The notes beneath the pieces were generated by a model. That model had not been told where the DNA came from. It saw nothing but the letters and a program-made list of their open reading frames with translations, and made no database searches. The position numbers and the translations under genes are program-made. Positions 21,901-33,100 of a stretch of DNA of 64,000 bases are shown one piece after another (position 1 is the stretch's first letter; every line of letters begins with the position of its first letter). The DNA is from Leuctra nigra (taxonomy: Eukaryota; Arthropoda; Insecta; Plecoptera; Leuctridae): assembly GCA_934045905.1 (NCBI GenBank), contig OW203769.1, positions 2,309,202-2,373,201 on the forward strand, written 5' to 3'.

Positions 21901-24900
21901 ACACGCCAAGAGGCTGTGACGTCATTGCTGTACCTCGCAGGGTTATGACGAGGTTACGAGGCTCAATGGCGGCAGGAAGCGCTGGGTTGGAGGCGACTGT
22001 TGCGAGCGGGCGTCGAAGCGCGGACTCTACATGTGAACAACACACACCAAGAGGCTGTGACGTCATTGCTGTACCTCGCAGGGTTATGACGAGGTTACGA
22101 GGCTGAATGGCGGCAGGAAGCGCTGGGTTGGAGGCGACTGTTGCGAGCGGGCGTCGAAGCGCGGACTCTACATGTGAACAACACACGCCAAGAGGCTGTG
22201 ACGTCATTGCTGTACCTCGCAGGGTTATGACGAGGTTACGAGGCTGAATGGCGGCAGGAAGCGCTGGGTTGGAGGCGACTGTTGCGAGCGGGCGTCGAAG
22301 CGCGGACTCTACATGTGAACAACACACGCCAAGAGGCTGTGACGTCATTGCTGTACCTCGCAGGGTTATGACGAGGTTACGAGGCTCAATGGCGGCAGGA
22401 AGCGCTGGGTTGGAGGCGACTGTTGCGAGCGGGCGTCGAAGCGCGGACTCTACATGTGAACAACACACACCAAGAGGCTGTGACGTCATTGCTGTACCTC
22501 GCAGGGTTATGACGAGGTTACGAGGCTCAATGGCGGCAGGAAGCGCTGGGTTGGAGGCGACTGTTGCGAGCGGGCGTCGAAGCGCGGACTCTACATGTGA
22601 ACAACACACGCCAAGAGGCTGTGACGTCATTGCTGTACCTCGCAGGGTTATGACGAGGTTACGAGGCTCAATGGCGGCAGGAAGCGCTGGGTTGGAGGCG
22701 ACTGTTGCGAGCGGGCGTCGAAGCGCGGACTCTACATGTGAACAACACACGCCAAGAGGCTGTGACGTCATTGCTGTACCTCGCAGGGTTATGACGAGGT
22801 TACGAGGCTCAATGGCGGCAGGAAGCGCTGGGTTGGAGGCGACTGTTGCGAGCGGGCGTCGAAGCGCGGACTCTACATGTGAACAACACACACCAAGAGG
22901 CTGTGACGTCATTGCTGTACCTCGCAGGGTTATGACGAGGTTACGAGGCTGAATGGCGGCAGGAAGCGCTGGGTTGGAGGCGACTGTTGCGAGCGGGCGT
23001 CGAAGCGCGGACTCTACATGTGAACAACACACGCCAAGAGGCTGTGACGTCATTGCTGTACCTCGCAGGGTTATGACGAGGTTACGAGGCTCAATGGCGG
23101 CAGGAAGCGCTGGGTTGGAGGCGACTGTTGCGAGCGGGCGTCGAAGCGCGGACTCTACATGTGAACAACACACGCCAAGAGGCTGTGACGTCATTGCTGT
23201 ACCTCGCAGGGTTATGACGAGGTTACGAGGCTCAATGGCGGCAGGAAGCGCTGGGTTGGAGGCGACTGTTGCGAGCGGGCGTCGAAGCGCGGACTCTACA
23301 TGTGAACAACACACGCCAAGAGGCTGTGACGTCATTGCTGTACCTCGCAGGGTTATGACGAGGTTACGAGGCTCAATGGCGGCAGGAAGCGCTGGGTTGG
23401 AGGCGACTGTTGCGAGCGGGCGTCGAAGCGCGGACTCTACATGTGAACAACACACGCCAAGAGGCTGTGACGTCATTGCTGTACCTCGCAGGGTTATGAC
23501 GAGGTTACGAGGCTCAATGGCGGCAGGAAGCGCTGGGTTGGAGGCGACTGTTGCGAGCGGGCGTCGAAGCGCGGACTCTACATGTGAACAACACACGCCA
23601 AGAGGCTGTGACGTCATTGCTGTACCTCGCAGGGTTATGACGAGGTTACGAGGCTGAATGGCGGCAGGAAGCGCTGGGTTGGAGGCGACTGTTGCGAGCG
23701 GGCGTCGAAGCGCGGACTCTACATGTGAACAACACACACCAAGAGGCTGTGACGTCATTGCTGTACCTCGCAGGGTTATGACGAGGTTACGAGGCTCAAT
23801 GGCGGCAGGAAGCGCTGGGTTGGAGGCGACTGTTGCGAGCGGGCGTCGAAGCGCGGACTCTACATGTGAACAACACACGCCAAGAGGCTGTGACGTCATT
23901 GCTGTACCTCGCAGGGTTATGACGAGGTTACGAGGCTGAATGGCGGCAGGAAGCGCTGGGTTGGAGGCGACTGTTGCGAGCGGGCGTCGAAGCGCGGACT
24001 CTACATGTGAACAACACACGCCAAGAGGCTGTGACGTCATTGCTGTACCTCGCAGGGTTATGACGAGGTTACGAGGCTCAATGGCGGCAGGAAGCGCTGG
24101 GTTGGAGGCGACTGTTGCGAGCGGGCGTCGAAGCGCGGACTCTACATGTGAACAACACACGCCAAGAGGCTGTGACGTCATTGCTGTACCTCGCAGGGTT
24201 ATGACGAGGTTACGAGGCTCAATGGCGGCAGGAAGCGCTGGGTTGGAGGCGACTGTTGCGAGCGGGCGTCGAAGCGCGGACTCTACATGTGAACAACACA
24301 CGCCAAGAGGCTGTGACGTCATTGCTGTACCTCGCAGGGTTATGACGAGGTTACGAGGCTCAATGGCGGCAGGAAGCGCTGGGTTGGAGGCGACTGTTGC
24401 GAGCGGGCGTCGAAGCGCGGACTCTACATGTGAACAACACACGCCAAGAGGCTGTGACGTCATTGCTGTACCTCGCAGGGTTATGACGAGGTTACGAGGC
24501 TCAATGGCGGCAGGAAGCGCTGGGTTGGAAGCGACTGTTGCGAGCGGGCGTCAAAGCGCGGACTCTACATGTGAACAACACACGCCAAGAGGCTGTGACG
24601 TCATTGCTGTACCTCGCAGGGTTATGACGAGGTTACGAGGCTCAATGGCGGCAGGAAGCGCTGGGTTGGAGGCGACTGTTGCGAGCGGGCGTCGAAGCGC
24701 GGACTCTACATGTGAACAACACACGCCAAGAGGCTGTGACGTCATTGCTGTACCTCGCAGGGTTATGACGAGGTTACGAGGCTCAATGGCGGCAGGAAGC
24801 GCTGGGTTGGAGGCGACTGTTGCGAGCGGGCGTCGAAGCGCGGACTCTACATGTGAACAACACACGCCAAGAGGCTGTGACGTCATTGCTGTACCTCGCA

Positions 24901-26652
24901 GGGTTATGACGAGGTTACGAGGCTGAATGGCGGCAGGAAGCGCTGGGTTGGAGGCGACTGTTGCGAGCGGGCGTCGAAGCGCGGACTCTACATGTGAACA
25001 ACACACGCCAAGAGGCTGTGACGTCATTGCTGTACCTCGCAGGGTTATGACGAGGTTACGAGGCTGAATGGCGGCAGGAAGCGCTGGGTTGGAGGCGACT
25101 GTTGCGAGCGGGCGTCGAAGCGCGGACTCTACATGTGAACAACACACGCCAAGAGGCTGTGACGTCATTGCTGTACCTCGCAGGGTTATGACGAGGTTAC
25201 GAGGCTCAATGGCGGCAGGAAGCGCTGGGTTGGAGGCGACTGTTGCGAGCGGGCGTCGAAGCGCGGACTCTACATGTGAACAACACACGCCAAGAGGCTG
25301 TGACGTCATTGCTGTACCTCGCAGGGTTATGACGAGGTTACGAGGCTCAATGGCGGCAGGAAGCGCTGGGTTGGAGGCGACTGTTGCGAGCGGGCGTCGA
25401 AGCGCGGACTCTACATGTGAACAACACACGCCAAGAGGCTGTGACGTCATTGCTGTACCTCGCAGGGTTATGACGAGGTTACGAGGCTCAATGGCGGCAG
25501 GAAGCGCTGGGTTGGAGGCGACTGTTGCGAGCGGGCGTCGAAGCGCGGACTCTACATGTGAACAACACACGCCAAGAGGCTGTGACGTCATTGCTGTACC
25601 TCGCAGGGTTATGACGAGGTTACGAGGCTCAATGGCGGCAGGAAGCGCTGGGTTGGAGGCGACTGTTGCGAGCGGGCGTCGAAGCGCGGACTCTACATGT
25701 GAACAACACACGCCAAGAGGCTGTGACGTCATTGCTGTACCTCGCAGGGTTATGACGAGGTTACGAGGCTCAATGGCGGCAGGAAGCGCTGGGTTGGAGG
25801 CGACTGTTGCGAGCGGGCGTCGAAGCGCGGACTCTACATGTGAACAACACACGCCAAGAGGCTGTGACGTCATTGCTGTACCTCGCAGGGTTATGACGAG
25901 GTTCCGAGGCTCAATGGCGGCAGGAAGCGCTGGGTTGGAGGCGACTGTTGCGAGCGGGCGTCGAAGCGCGGACTCTACATGTGAACAACACACGCCAAGA
26001 GGCTGTGACGTCATTGCTGTACCTCGCAGGGTTATGACGAGGTTACGAGGCTCAATGGCGGCAGGAAGCGCTGGGTTGGAGGCGACTGTTGCGAGCGGGC
26101 GTCGAAGCGCGGACTCTACATGTGAACAACACACACCAAGAGGCTGTGACGTCATTGTTGTACCTCGCAGGGCTATGACGAGGTTACGAGGCTCAATGGC
26201 GGCAGGAAGCGCGGGGTTGGAGGCGACTGTTGTGAGCGGGCGTCGAAGCGCGGACTCTACATGTGAACAACACACGCCAAGAGGCTGTGACGTCATTGCT
26301 GTACCTCGCAGGGTTATGACGAGGTTACGAGGCTCAATGGCGGCAGGAAGCGCTGGGTTGGAGGCGACTGTTGCGAGCGGGCGTCGAAGCGCGGACTCTA
26401 CATGTGAACAACACACACACATCTGGTAATCTGCCAAGAGGCTGTGACGTCATTGCTGTACCTCGCAGGGTTATGACGAGGTTACGAGGCTGAATGGCGG
26501 CAGGAAGCGCTGGGTTGGAGGCGACTGTTGCGAGCGGGCGTCGAAGCGCGGACTCTACATGTGAACAACACACGCCAAGAGGCTGTGACGTCATTGCTGT
26601 ACCTCGCAGGGTTATGACGAGGTTACGAGGCTCAATGGCGGCAGGAAGCGCT
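15908..26652. repeat. 141-bp satellite (megasatellite), 76 tandem units
   Basis: The unit starts ttggaggcgactgttgcgag and ends gcggcaggaagcgctggg. The length accounts for exactly 76 units of 141 bp, two of them (units 17 and 75) with the same 16-bp insertion, and the last lacking three bases. Units differ at only a few recurring sites, so they are nearly identical. The array is GC-rich inside AT-rich DNA. Every unit carries the perfect CRE octamer TGACGTCA and the E-box-like CATGTG. Because 141 is 47 codons, long open frames run on both strands (up to 2107 codons on minus). On plus, a recurring C-to-G variant creates TGA in 14 units. On minus, unit 62 carries one TGA. I treat the frames as by-products of periodicity. 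Confidence 0.97.
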
Positions 26653-27060
26653 AAACTAATCCTGTAGATCGACGCCAGCTTGCAAGGACAAGTGATTTGG
26701 GCGGGTGGACGCTTTGACGATCAGAGACAAGGAGAAAAGTTGAATAATGTGCTGTAGAGATAGATAGCTGCGGCAAATTTGCCCAAAACACGGTTATCTT
26801 GGGCTCATTATTATAACTCACTATAATAATGACTTCATTATAATAATGACTCCGCATAACTCCACTGTTATGCAACTTTGGAAGGTAGTTTTGTACCTAT
26901 TTTCTGGAAACACTATTGAGAAAAATTAAGATATATTAAAATAAAAATATTTTTTTCATATATTTTATGTATTTCTTAAATTTTCTCAACAGTATTCCCA
27001 GACAATGATTATAAAAGTTAACTCTCAGAAAACTTTTTTTAATCTGATGACAACAAAGTA
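26653..27060. other. satellite flank with a short AT-rich inverted repeat
   Basis: At about 26905-27005, ctggaaacactattgagaaa is mirrored by tttctcaacagtattcccag around an AT-rich loop, which suggests a small foldback element. Tandem ataataatgactYc repeats occur at 26823-26855. No gene is seen. Confidence 0.5.
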
Positions 27061-27113
27061 AGCATAGTCGCTGCCAGAAGATGAAGGAAGTAGTCCTTCG
27101 AAACGTCGCGAAC

Positions 27114-27133
27114 GGCCCTTATAAGGGCCACCA
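27114..27133 (+). promoter_or_regulatory. histone-type 3' stem-loop-like sequence
   Basis: GGCCCTTATAAGGGCC followed directly by ACCA has the form of a replication-dependent histone mRNA 3' end: a 6-bp stem GGCCCT/AGGGCC, a 4-base loop with U at positions 1 and 3, and an ACCA flank. No histone coding sequence is found upstream; the adjacent 10 kb is satellite. A clear purine-rich downstream element is not obvious. The site sits in a longer block (gaagatgaaggaagtagtcc, ttcgaaacgtcgcg) that looks like a dispersed repeat, so it may be a relic carried by a mobile sequence. Confidence 0.4.
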
Positions 27134-27246
27134 GCACTTTCATAGGAACAAACCGTCACCACTGCCATGCTAAAGAAAACATAGTTATTAAACTAGTCCA
27201 TACTAGGCTCCATTACCAAGATTCATGGATCATAGCTTAGTTCACA

Positions 27247-27776
27247 GCCTCATTTACACTGTTCAAGTTTGCTTTCAAGTCCTTGAATTCAAGCCCTTGA
27301 ATTCAACCCTTGAATTCAACCACTTGAATGGGCATTTACACTGTTCAAGCTTCAAGTCGTAACATAACCTAAAATATTCACTTCTTGCAAAGAACATGTT
27401 ATTAATATTGTGCTAGATTTTCGATGCCACATAGACACATATTGCATAATTAATGAAACAGTTGTCTCTCGTGACTATGACATATCGGTAACTAATTAAT
27501 ATTTGCTAGAATATGTTAAAATCTGGAATTGGCGGGAAAATCTTGAAAGATACTGGAGTGAGGGGCGGAGCCAGAGTTGTGGCGTGGGTTCTGATTGGTT
27601 CAAGTCGTTCAAGTCTTTCAAGTCTTCAAGGAAAATAGGACATGTTCTAAATAGGTTCAAGTCTTGAATTAAAGGGTTGAACGCTTCAAGTTATCCGTTT
27701 AGACTATTCAAGGGGTTGAATTCAAGGGTTGAATTCAAGGACTTGAAAGTAAACTTGAACAGTGTAAATCAGGCTT
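27247..27776. mobile_element. foldback element rich in TTCAAG, copy 1
   Basis: Long inverted ends are visible: cctcatttacactgttcaag then tcaagtccttgaattcaa on the left, and ttgaattcaaggacttgaa then cttgaacagtgtaaatcagg on the right. The ends are built from repeated cttgaattcaa motifs. The interior holds gcgggaaaatcttgaaag and a ttcaagtcKttcaag series. It has no coding capacity. A second copy follows at a period of 519 bp. Confidence 0.78.
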
Positions 27777-28296
27777 TCTGTTCAAGTTTGCTTTCAAGTC
27801 CTTGAATTCAAGCCCTTGAATTCAACCCTTGAATTCAACCACTTGAATGGGCATTTACACTGTTCAAGCTTCAAGTCGTAACATAACCTAAAATATTCAC
27901 TTCTTGCAAAGAACATGTTATTAATATTGTGCTAGATTTTCGATGCCACATAGACACATATTGCATAATTAATGAAACAGTTGTCTCTCGTGACTATGAC
28001 ATATCGGTAACTAATTAATATTTGCTAGAATATGTTAAAATCTGGAATTGGCGGGAAAATCTTGAAAGATACTGGAGTGAGGGGCGGAGCCAGAGTTGTG
28101 GCGTGGGTTCTGATTGGTTCAAGTCGTTCAAGTCTTTCAAGTCTTCAAGGAAAATAGGACATGTTCTAAATAGGTTCAAGTCTTGAATTCAAGGGTTGAA
28201 CGCTTCAAGTTATCCGTTTAGACTATTCAAGGGGTTGAATTCAAGGGTTGAATTCAAGGACTTGAAAGTAAACTTGAACAGTGTAAATCAGGCTTA
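27777..28296. mobile_element. foldback element rich in TTCAAG, copy 2 (tandem)
   Basis: Nearly identical to copy 1, with one visible difference being gaattcaaggg here versus gaattaaaggg in copy 1. It lacks the first ~11 bases of the left end (catttacactg). The tandem arrangement and partial end suggest unequal exchange or a rolling or aberrant transposition event, not two independent insertions. Confidence 0.78.
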
Positions 28297-30110
28297 AGAC
28301 ACGGTTCTCTCACTTGACCAATGAAAGTGAAGCCTTTCCAGGTACCCAGCAATTTTCGTCACTCGGATGGACTAGCGCTTATATCAGCTACTGGTGGTAA
28401 AAATATGAACTAACACTGCATATTCATTTACACTGCAAGTAGTTCACTATGGAGATAATAGATTGAGCTGCGCCATCTGAGAAACGAATTTAGTAGAAAA
28501 TCAGGTCTGTTTAGGCTGCATTTCAGCCAATGTTAATGGTATAGGAGTAAACGAACCTTGCCTTAGTAGTATGAATGTAGTAATGATGTCCATGAATCTT
28601 GCCATTACTATCAACTGAGTAACCACCTCGTGCAGTTCAAAATGTCCTCATAAATGGCATTTAGAATGCCTACAGCGCAATATTTCAAATTTGAAATAAC
28701 AATTTTACTCACTTCAATCTAGATTTTTCATTCAATATTCAAGCCCTTTGATTTTGTGACGCTCGTACGTACAGGTATACAAGTTCACAAATTAATATAG
28801 GTACATCAAAGTAAAACACAACAAATGTTGCCTTTTCATCGCTTCTCCCAATAGTCTATCGATCTGTATTGGAAATATTGTCAAAACGTCATAAGCCCTC
28901 TTGAAACGTGAAAGTAGGCTTAGCATTGGACCAATCAGGACGTCGGCTTTTGTCCCTTGACGGGAAATACAGTCTTTTGAAAAAGCAATCAGAAAAATAC
29001 TTGAAATATTGCCGGGGAGCTTGAAATAAAGCAATGATAAGCTGTAGTGAGTGGCCGAACCAATGGGGTGGGCGAAGTCAGAAGGAAAACATTGCCCAAG
29101 GTGTTGAGGTCTATTCTAGAACGTTTGCCCAATTCCATTCTGATGGAATCCGGTCACGGTCATAAGGATTAACATTGCATGGAATTGGGAATTTAAAAGT
29201 TGTAGAATAGGGCCCCTGGAAGAAAGCGTTTTAATTTTTCTGTTGGTATAACTTTAGTCGACTTCGAACATCTCAAATTTCAGAAACAAATGTACATTAT
29301 AAAATATACAGTTTTTTCCTTAATTTTAGTACCAGTAGAAACTACATCTTTGAAGTAGCAAAACTTTTGCCGACTGTGTCAAATTTTTAATTCATGCGGT
29401 TCACATCGTGAGAATGTTTTAAATTTTCAACCAATTGGAAGATTTTGTAGAAAATAAATATCGTGATACTGGAATGTATTGTTGTGTCAATAGATTAAAT
29501 ACCCGAAATACGTGGTGTGCTAAAGGGGTACCAATGTTACAAAATAATTATAGTTGTGTAACATCAATACAAACAGAATGATAAATAGTATCCACAATTT
29601 TGTCCTGTCTTGACAAATCAATTATTATAAACTATTATTATGACCCCTAGAGGTCATGATATTAAAAATGTTACCCAATTCGCAATTTTTTTAAAAATAA
29701 TACGTAATTGATCTAACTCAATGTTGCATTACTACTTATTATTCTGTCCAATAATTGTTAATATTATGAAAATAACCTCATATCAAAGTTCATAACTCCG
29801 CCTGAAAGAGTCATTCATCATTACACCTCGTAAATAGCCAACTAATACATTCCGTGCTCAGAACACACGAAACATTTGCTCGAGCTGACGCTATCTCCTG
29901 TCTGTATCGCTTGACGTGCTGCCCAACGATCCCTCACTCCAGCTCCATACACTGACTAATGCATTCTTCCCCGTGGTCTGTGCACTTGGAATCACTGCTC
30001 TAGCGCGGAACAAGTGCATTCGACAACAATGCATTAGCATTGCGTGGGGCAGTTCAGATGATGTGTGTGGTTAGAGTAATGGAGCGGTTACTATTGGAAC
30101 TGTTGCTGGG
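28297..30110. other. intergenic, no gene recognised
   Basis: AT-rich. A short dispersed repeat at 29130-29215 (gggaatttaaaagttgtag, aatagggcccc) has a relative at 37498-37597. The 80-codon minus-strand ORF at 28792-29034 has no recognisable domain and is left uncalled. Confidence 0.4.
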
Positions 30111-33100
30111 CACGACATGGATGTAGACACGATAGGCGGTCAGTGGCGGACAGGACAGAAGAGGGGGGCACGACATGGATGTAGACACGATAGGCGTGCA
30201 GTGGCGGATAGGACAGAAGAGGGGGGCACGACATGGATGTAGACACGATAGGCGTGCAGTGGCGGACAGGACAGAAGAGGGGGACACGACATGGATGTAG
30301 ACACGATAGGCGGTCAGTGGCGGACAGGACAGAAGAGGGGGACACGACATGGATGTAGACACGATAGGCGGTCAGTGGCGGACAGGACAGAAGAGGGGGG
30401 CACGACATGGATGTAGACACGATAGGCGTGCAGTGGCGGACAGGACAGAAGAGGGGGACACGACATGGATGTAGACACGATAGGCGGTCAGTGGCGGACA
30501 GGACAGAAGAGGGGGGCACGACATGGATGTAGACACGATAGGCGTGCAGTGGCGGACAGGACAGAAGAGGGGGGCACGACATGGATGTAGACACGATATG
30601 CAGTGGCGGACAGGACAGAAGAGGGGGGCACGACATGGATGTAGACACGATAGGCGTGCAGTGGCGGACAGGACAGAAGAGGGGGGCACGACATGGATGT
30701 AGACACGATAGGCGGTCAGTGGCGGACAGGACAGAAGAGGGGGGCACGACATGGATGTAGACACGAAAGGCGTGCAGTGGCGGACAGGACAGAAGAGGGG
30801 GGCACGACATGGATGTAGACACGATAGGCGTGCAGTAGCGGACAGGACAGAAGAGGGGGGCACGACATGGATGTAGACCCGATAGGCGTGCAGTGGCGGA
30901 CAGGACAGAAGAGGGGGGCACGACATGGATGTAGACACGATAGGCGGTCAGTGGCGGACAGGACAGAAGAGGGGGGCACGACATGGATGTAGACACGATA
31001 GGCGTGCAGTGGCGGACAGAACAGAAGAGGGGGGCACGACATGGATGTAGACACGATAGGCGGTCAGTGGCGGACAGGACAGAAGAGGGGGGCACGACAT
31101 GGATGTAGACACGATAGGCGTGCAGTGGCGGACAGGACAGAAGAGGGGGGCACGACATGGATGTAGACACGATATGCAGTGGCGGACAGGACAGAAGAGG
31201 GGGGCACGACATGGATGTAGACACGATAGGCGTGCAGTGGCGGACAGGACAGAAGAGGGGGGCACGACATGGATGTAGACACGATAGGCGTGCAGTGGCG
31301 GATAGGACAGAAGAGGGGGGCACGACATGGATGTAGACACGATAGGCGGTCAGTGGCGGACAGGACAGAAGAGGGGGGCACGACATGGATGTAGACCCGA
31401 TAGGCGTGCAGTGGCGGACAGGACAGAAGAGGGGGGCACGACATGGATGTAGACACGATAGGCGTGCAGTGGCGGACAGGACAGAAGAGGGGGGCACGAC
31501 ATGGATGTAGACACGATAGGCGTGCAGTGGCGGACAGGACAGAAGAGGGGGGCACGACATGGATGTAGACCCGATAGGCGTGCAGTGGCGGACAGGACAG
31601 AAGAGGGGGGCACGACATGGATGTAGACACGATAGGCGTGCAGTGGCGGACAGGACAGAAGAGGGGGGCACGACATGGATGTAGACACGATAGGCGTGCA
31701 GTGGCGGACAGGACAGAAGAGGGGGGCACGACATGGATGTAGACACGATAGGCGTGTAGTGGCGGACAGGACAGAAGAGGGGGGCACGACATGGATGTAG
31801 ACACGATAGGCGGTCAGTGGCGGACAGGACAGAAGAGGGGGGCACGACATGGATGTAGACACGATAGGCGTGCAGTGGCGGACAGGACAGAAGAGGGGGG
31901 CACGACATGGATGTAGACACGATAGGCGTGTAGTGGCGGACAGGACAGAAGAGGGGGGCACGACATGGATGTAGACACGATAGGCGGTCAGTGGCGGACA
32001 GGACAGAAGAGGGGGGCACGACATGGATGTAGACACGATAGGCGGTCAGTGGCGGACAGGACAGAAGAGGGGGGCACGACATGGATGTAGACACGATAGG
32101 CGGTCAGTGGCGGACAGGACAGAAGAGGGGGGCACGACATGGATGTAGACACGATAGGCGTGCAGTGGCGGACAGGACAGAAGAGGGGGGCACGACATGG
32201 ATGTAGACACGATAGGCGTGTAGTGGCGGACAGGACAGAAGAGGGGGGCACGACATGGATGTAGACACGATAGGCGGTCAGTGGCGGACAGGACAGAAGA
32301 GGGGGGCACGACATGGATGTAGACACGATAGGCGGTCAGTGGCGGACAGGACAGAAGAGGGGGGCACGACATGGATGTAGACACGATAGGCGGTCAGTGG
32401 CGGACAGGACAGAAGAGGGGGGCACGACATGGATGTAGACACGATAGGCGTGCAGTGGCGGATAGGACAGAAGAGGGGGGCACGACATGGATGTAGACAC
32501 GATAGGCGGTCAGTGGCGGACAGGACAGAAGAGGGGGGCACCACATGGATGTAGACACGATAGGCGGTCAGTGGCGGACAGGACAGAAGAGGGGGCACGA
32601 CATGGATGTAGACACGATAGGCGTGCAGTGGCGGACAGGACAGAAGAGGGGGGCACGACATGGATGAAGACACGATAGGCGGTCAGTGGCGGACAGGACA
32701 GAAGAGGGGGGCACGACATGGATGTAGACACGATAGGCGGTCAGTGGCGGACAGGACAGAAGAGGGGGGCACGACATGGATGTAGACACGATAGGCGGTC
32801 AGTGGCGGACAGGACAGAAGAGGGGGGCACGACATGGATGTAGACACGATAGGCGTGCAGTGGCGGACAGGACAGAAGAGGGGGGCACGACATGGATGTA
32901 GACACGATAGGCGTGCAGTGGCGGATAGGACAGAAGAGGGGGGCACGACATGGATGTAGACACGATAGGCGGTCAGTGGCGGACAGGACAGAAGAGGAGG
33001 GCACGACATGGATGTAGACACGATAGGCGTGCAGTGGCGGACAGGACAGAAGAGGGGGGCACGACATGGATGTAGACACGATAGTCGTGCAGTGGCGGAC

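Noticed and set aside
18140..24463. 2107-codon minus-strand ORF
   Set aside because: It is the 141-bp satellite read in frame (47 codons per unit). It has no known domain, no start context and no non-repeat coding sequence apart from junk ends, and the opposite strand is also widely open.
27072..27110. Hammerhead ribozyme
   Set aside because: gatgaaggaagtagtccttcgaaac has a stem and GAAAC like a hammerhead core, but the required CUGAUGA start is not intact and helix I cannot be formed convincingly.
30091..32094. 667-codon minus-strand ORF and many overlapping ORFs up to 36877
   Set aside because: They are the 58-bp satellite read through three frames (58 codons per three units). Overlapping frames are equally open, so none stands out as real.
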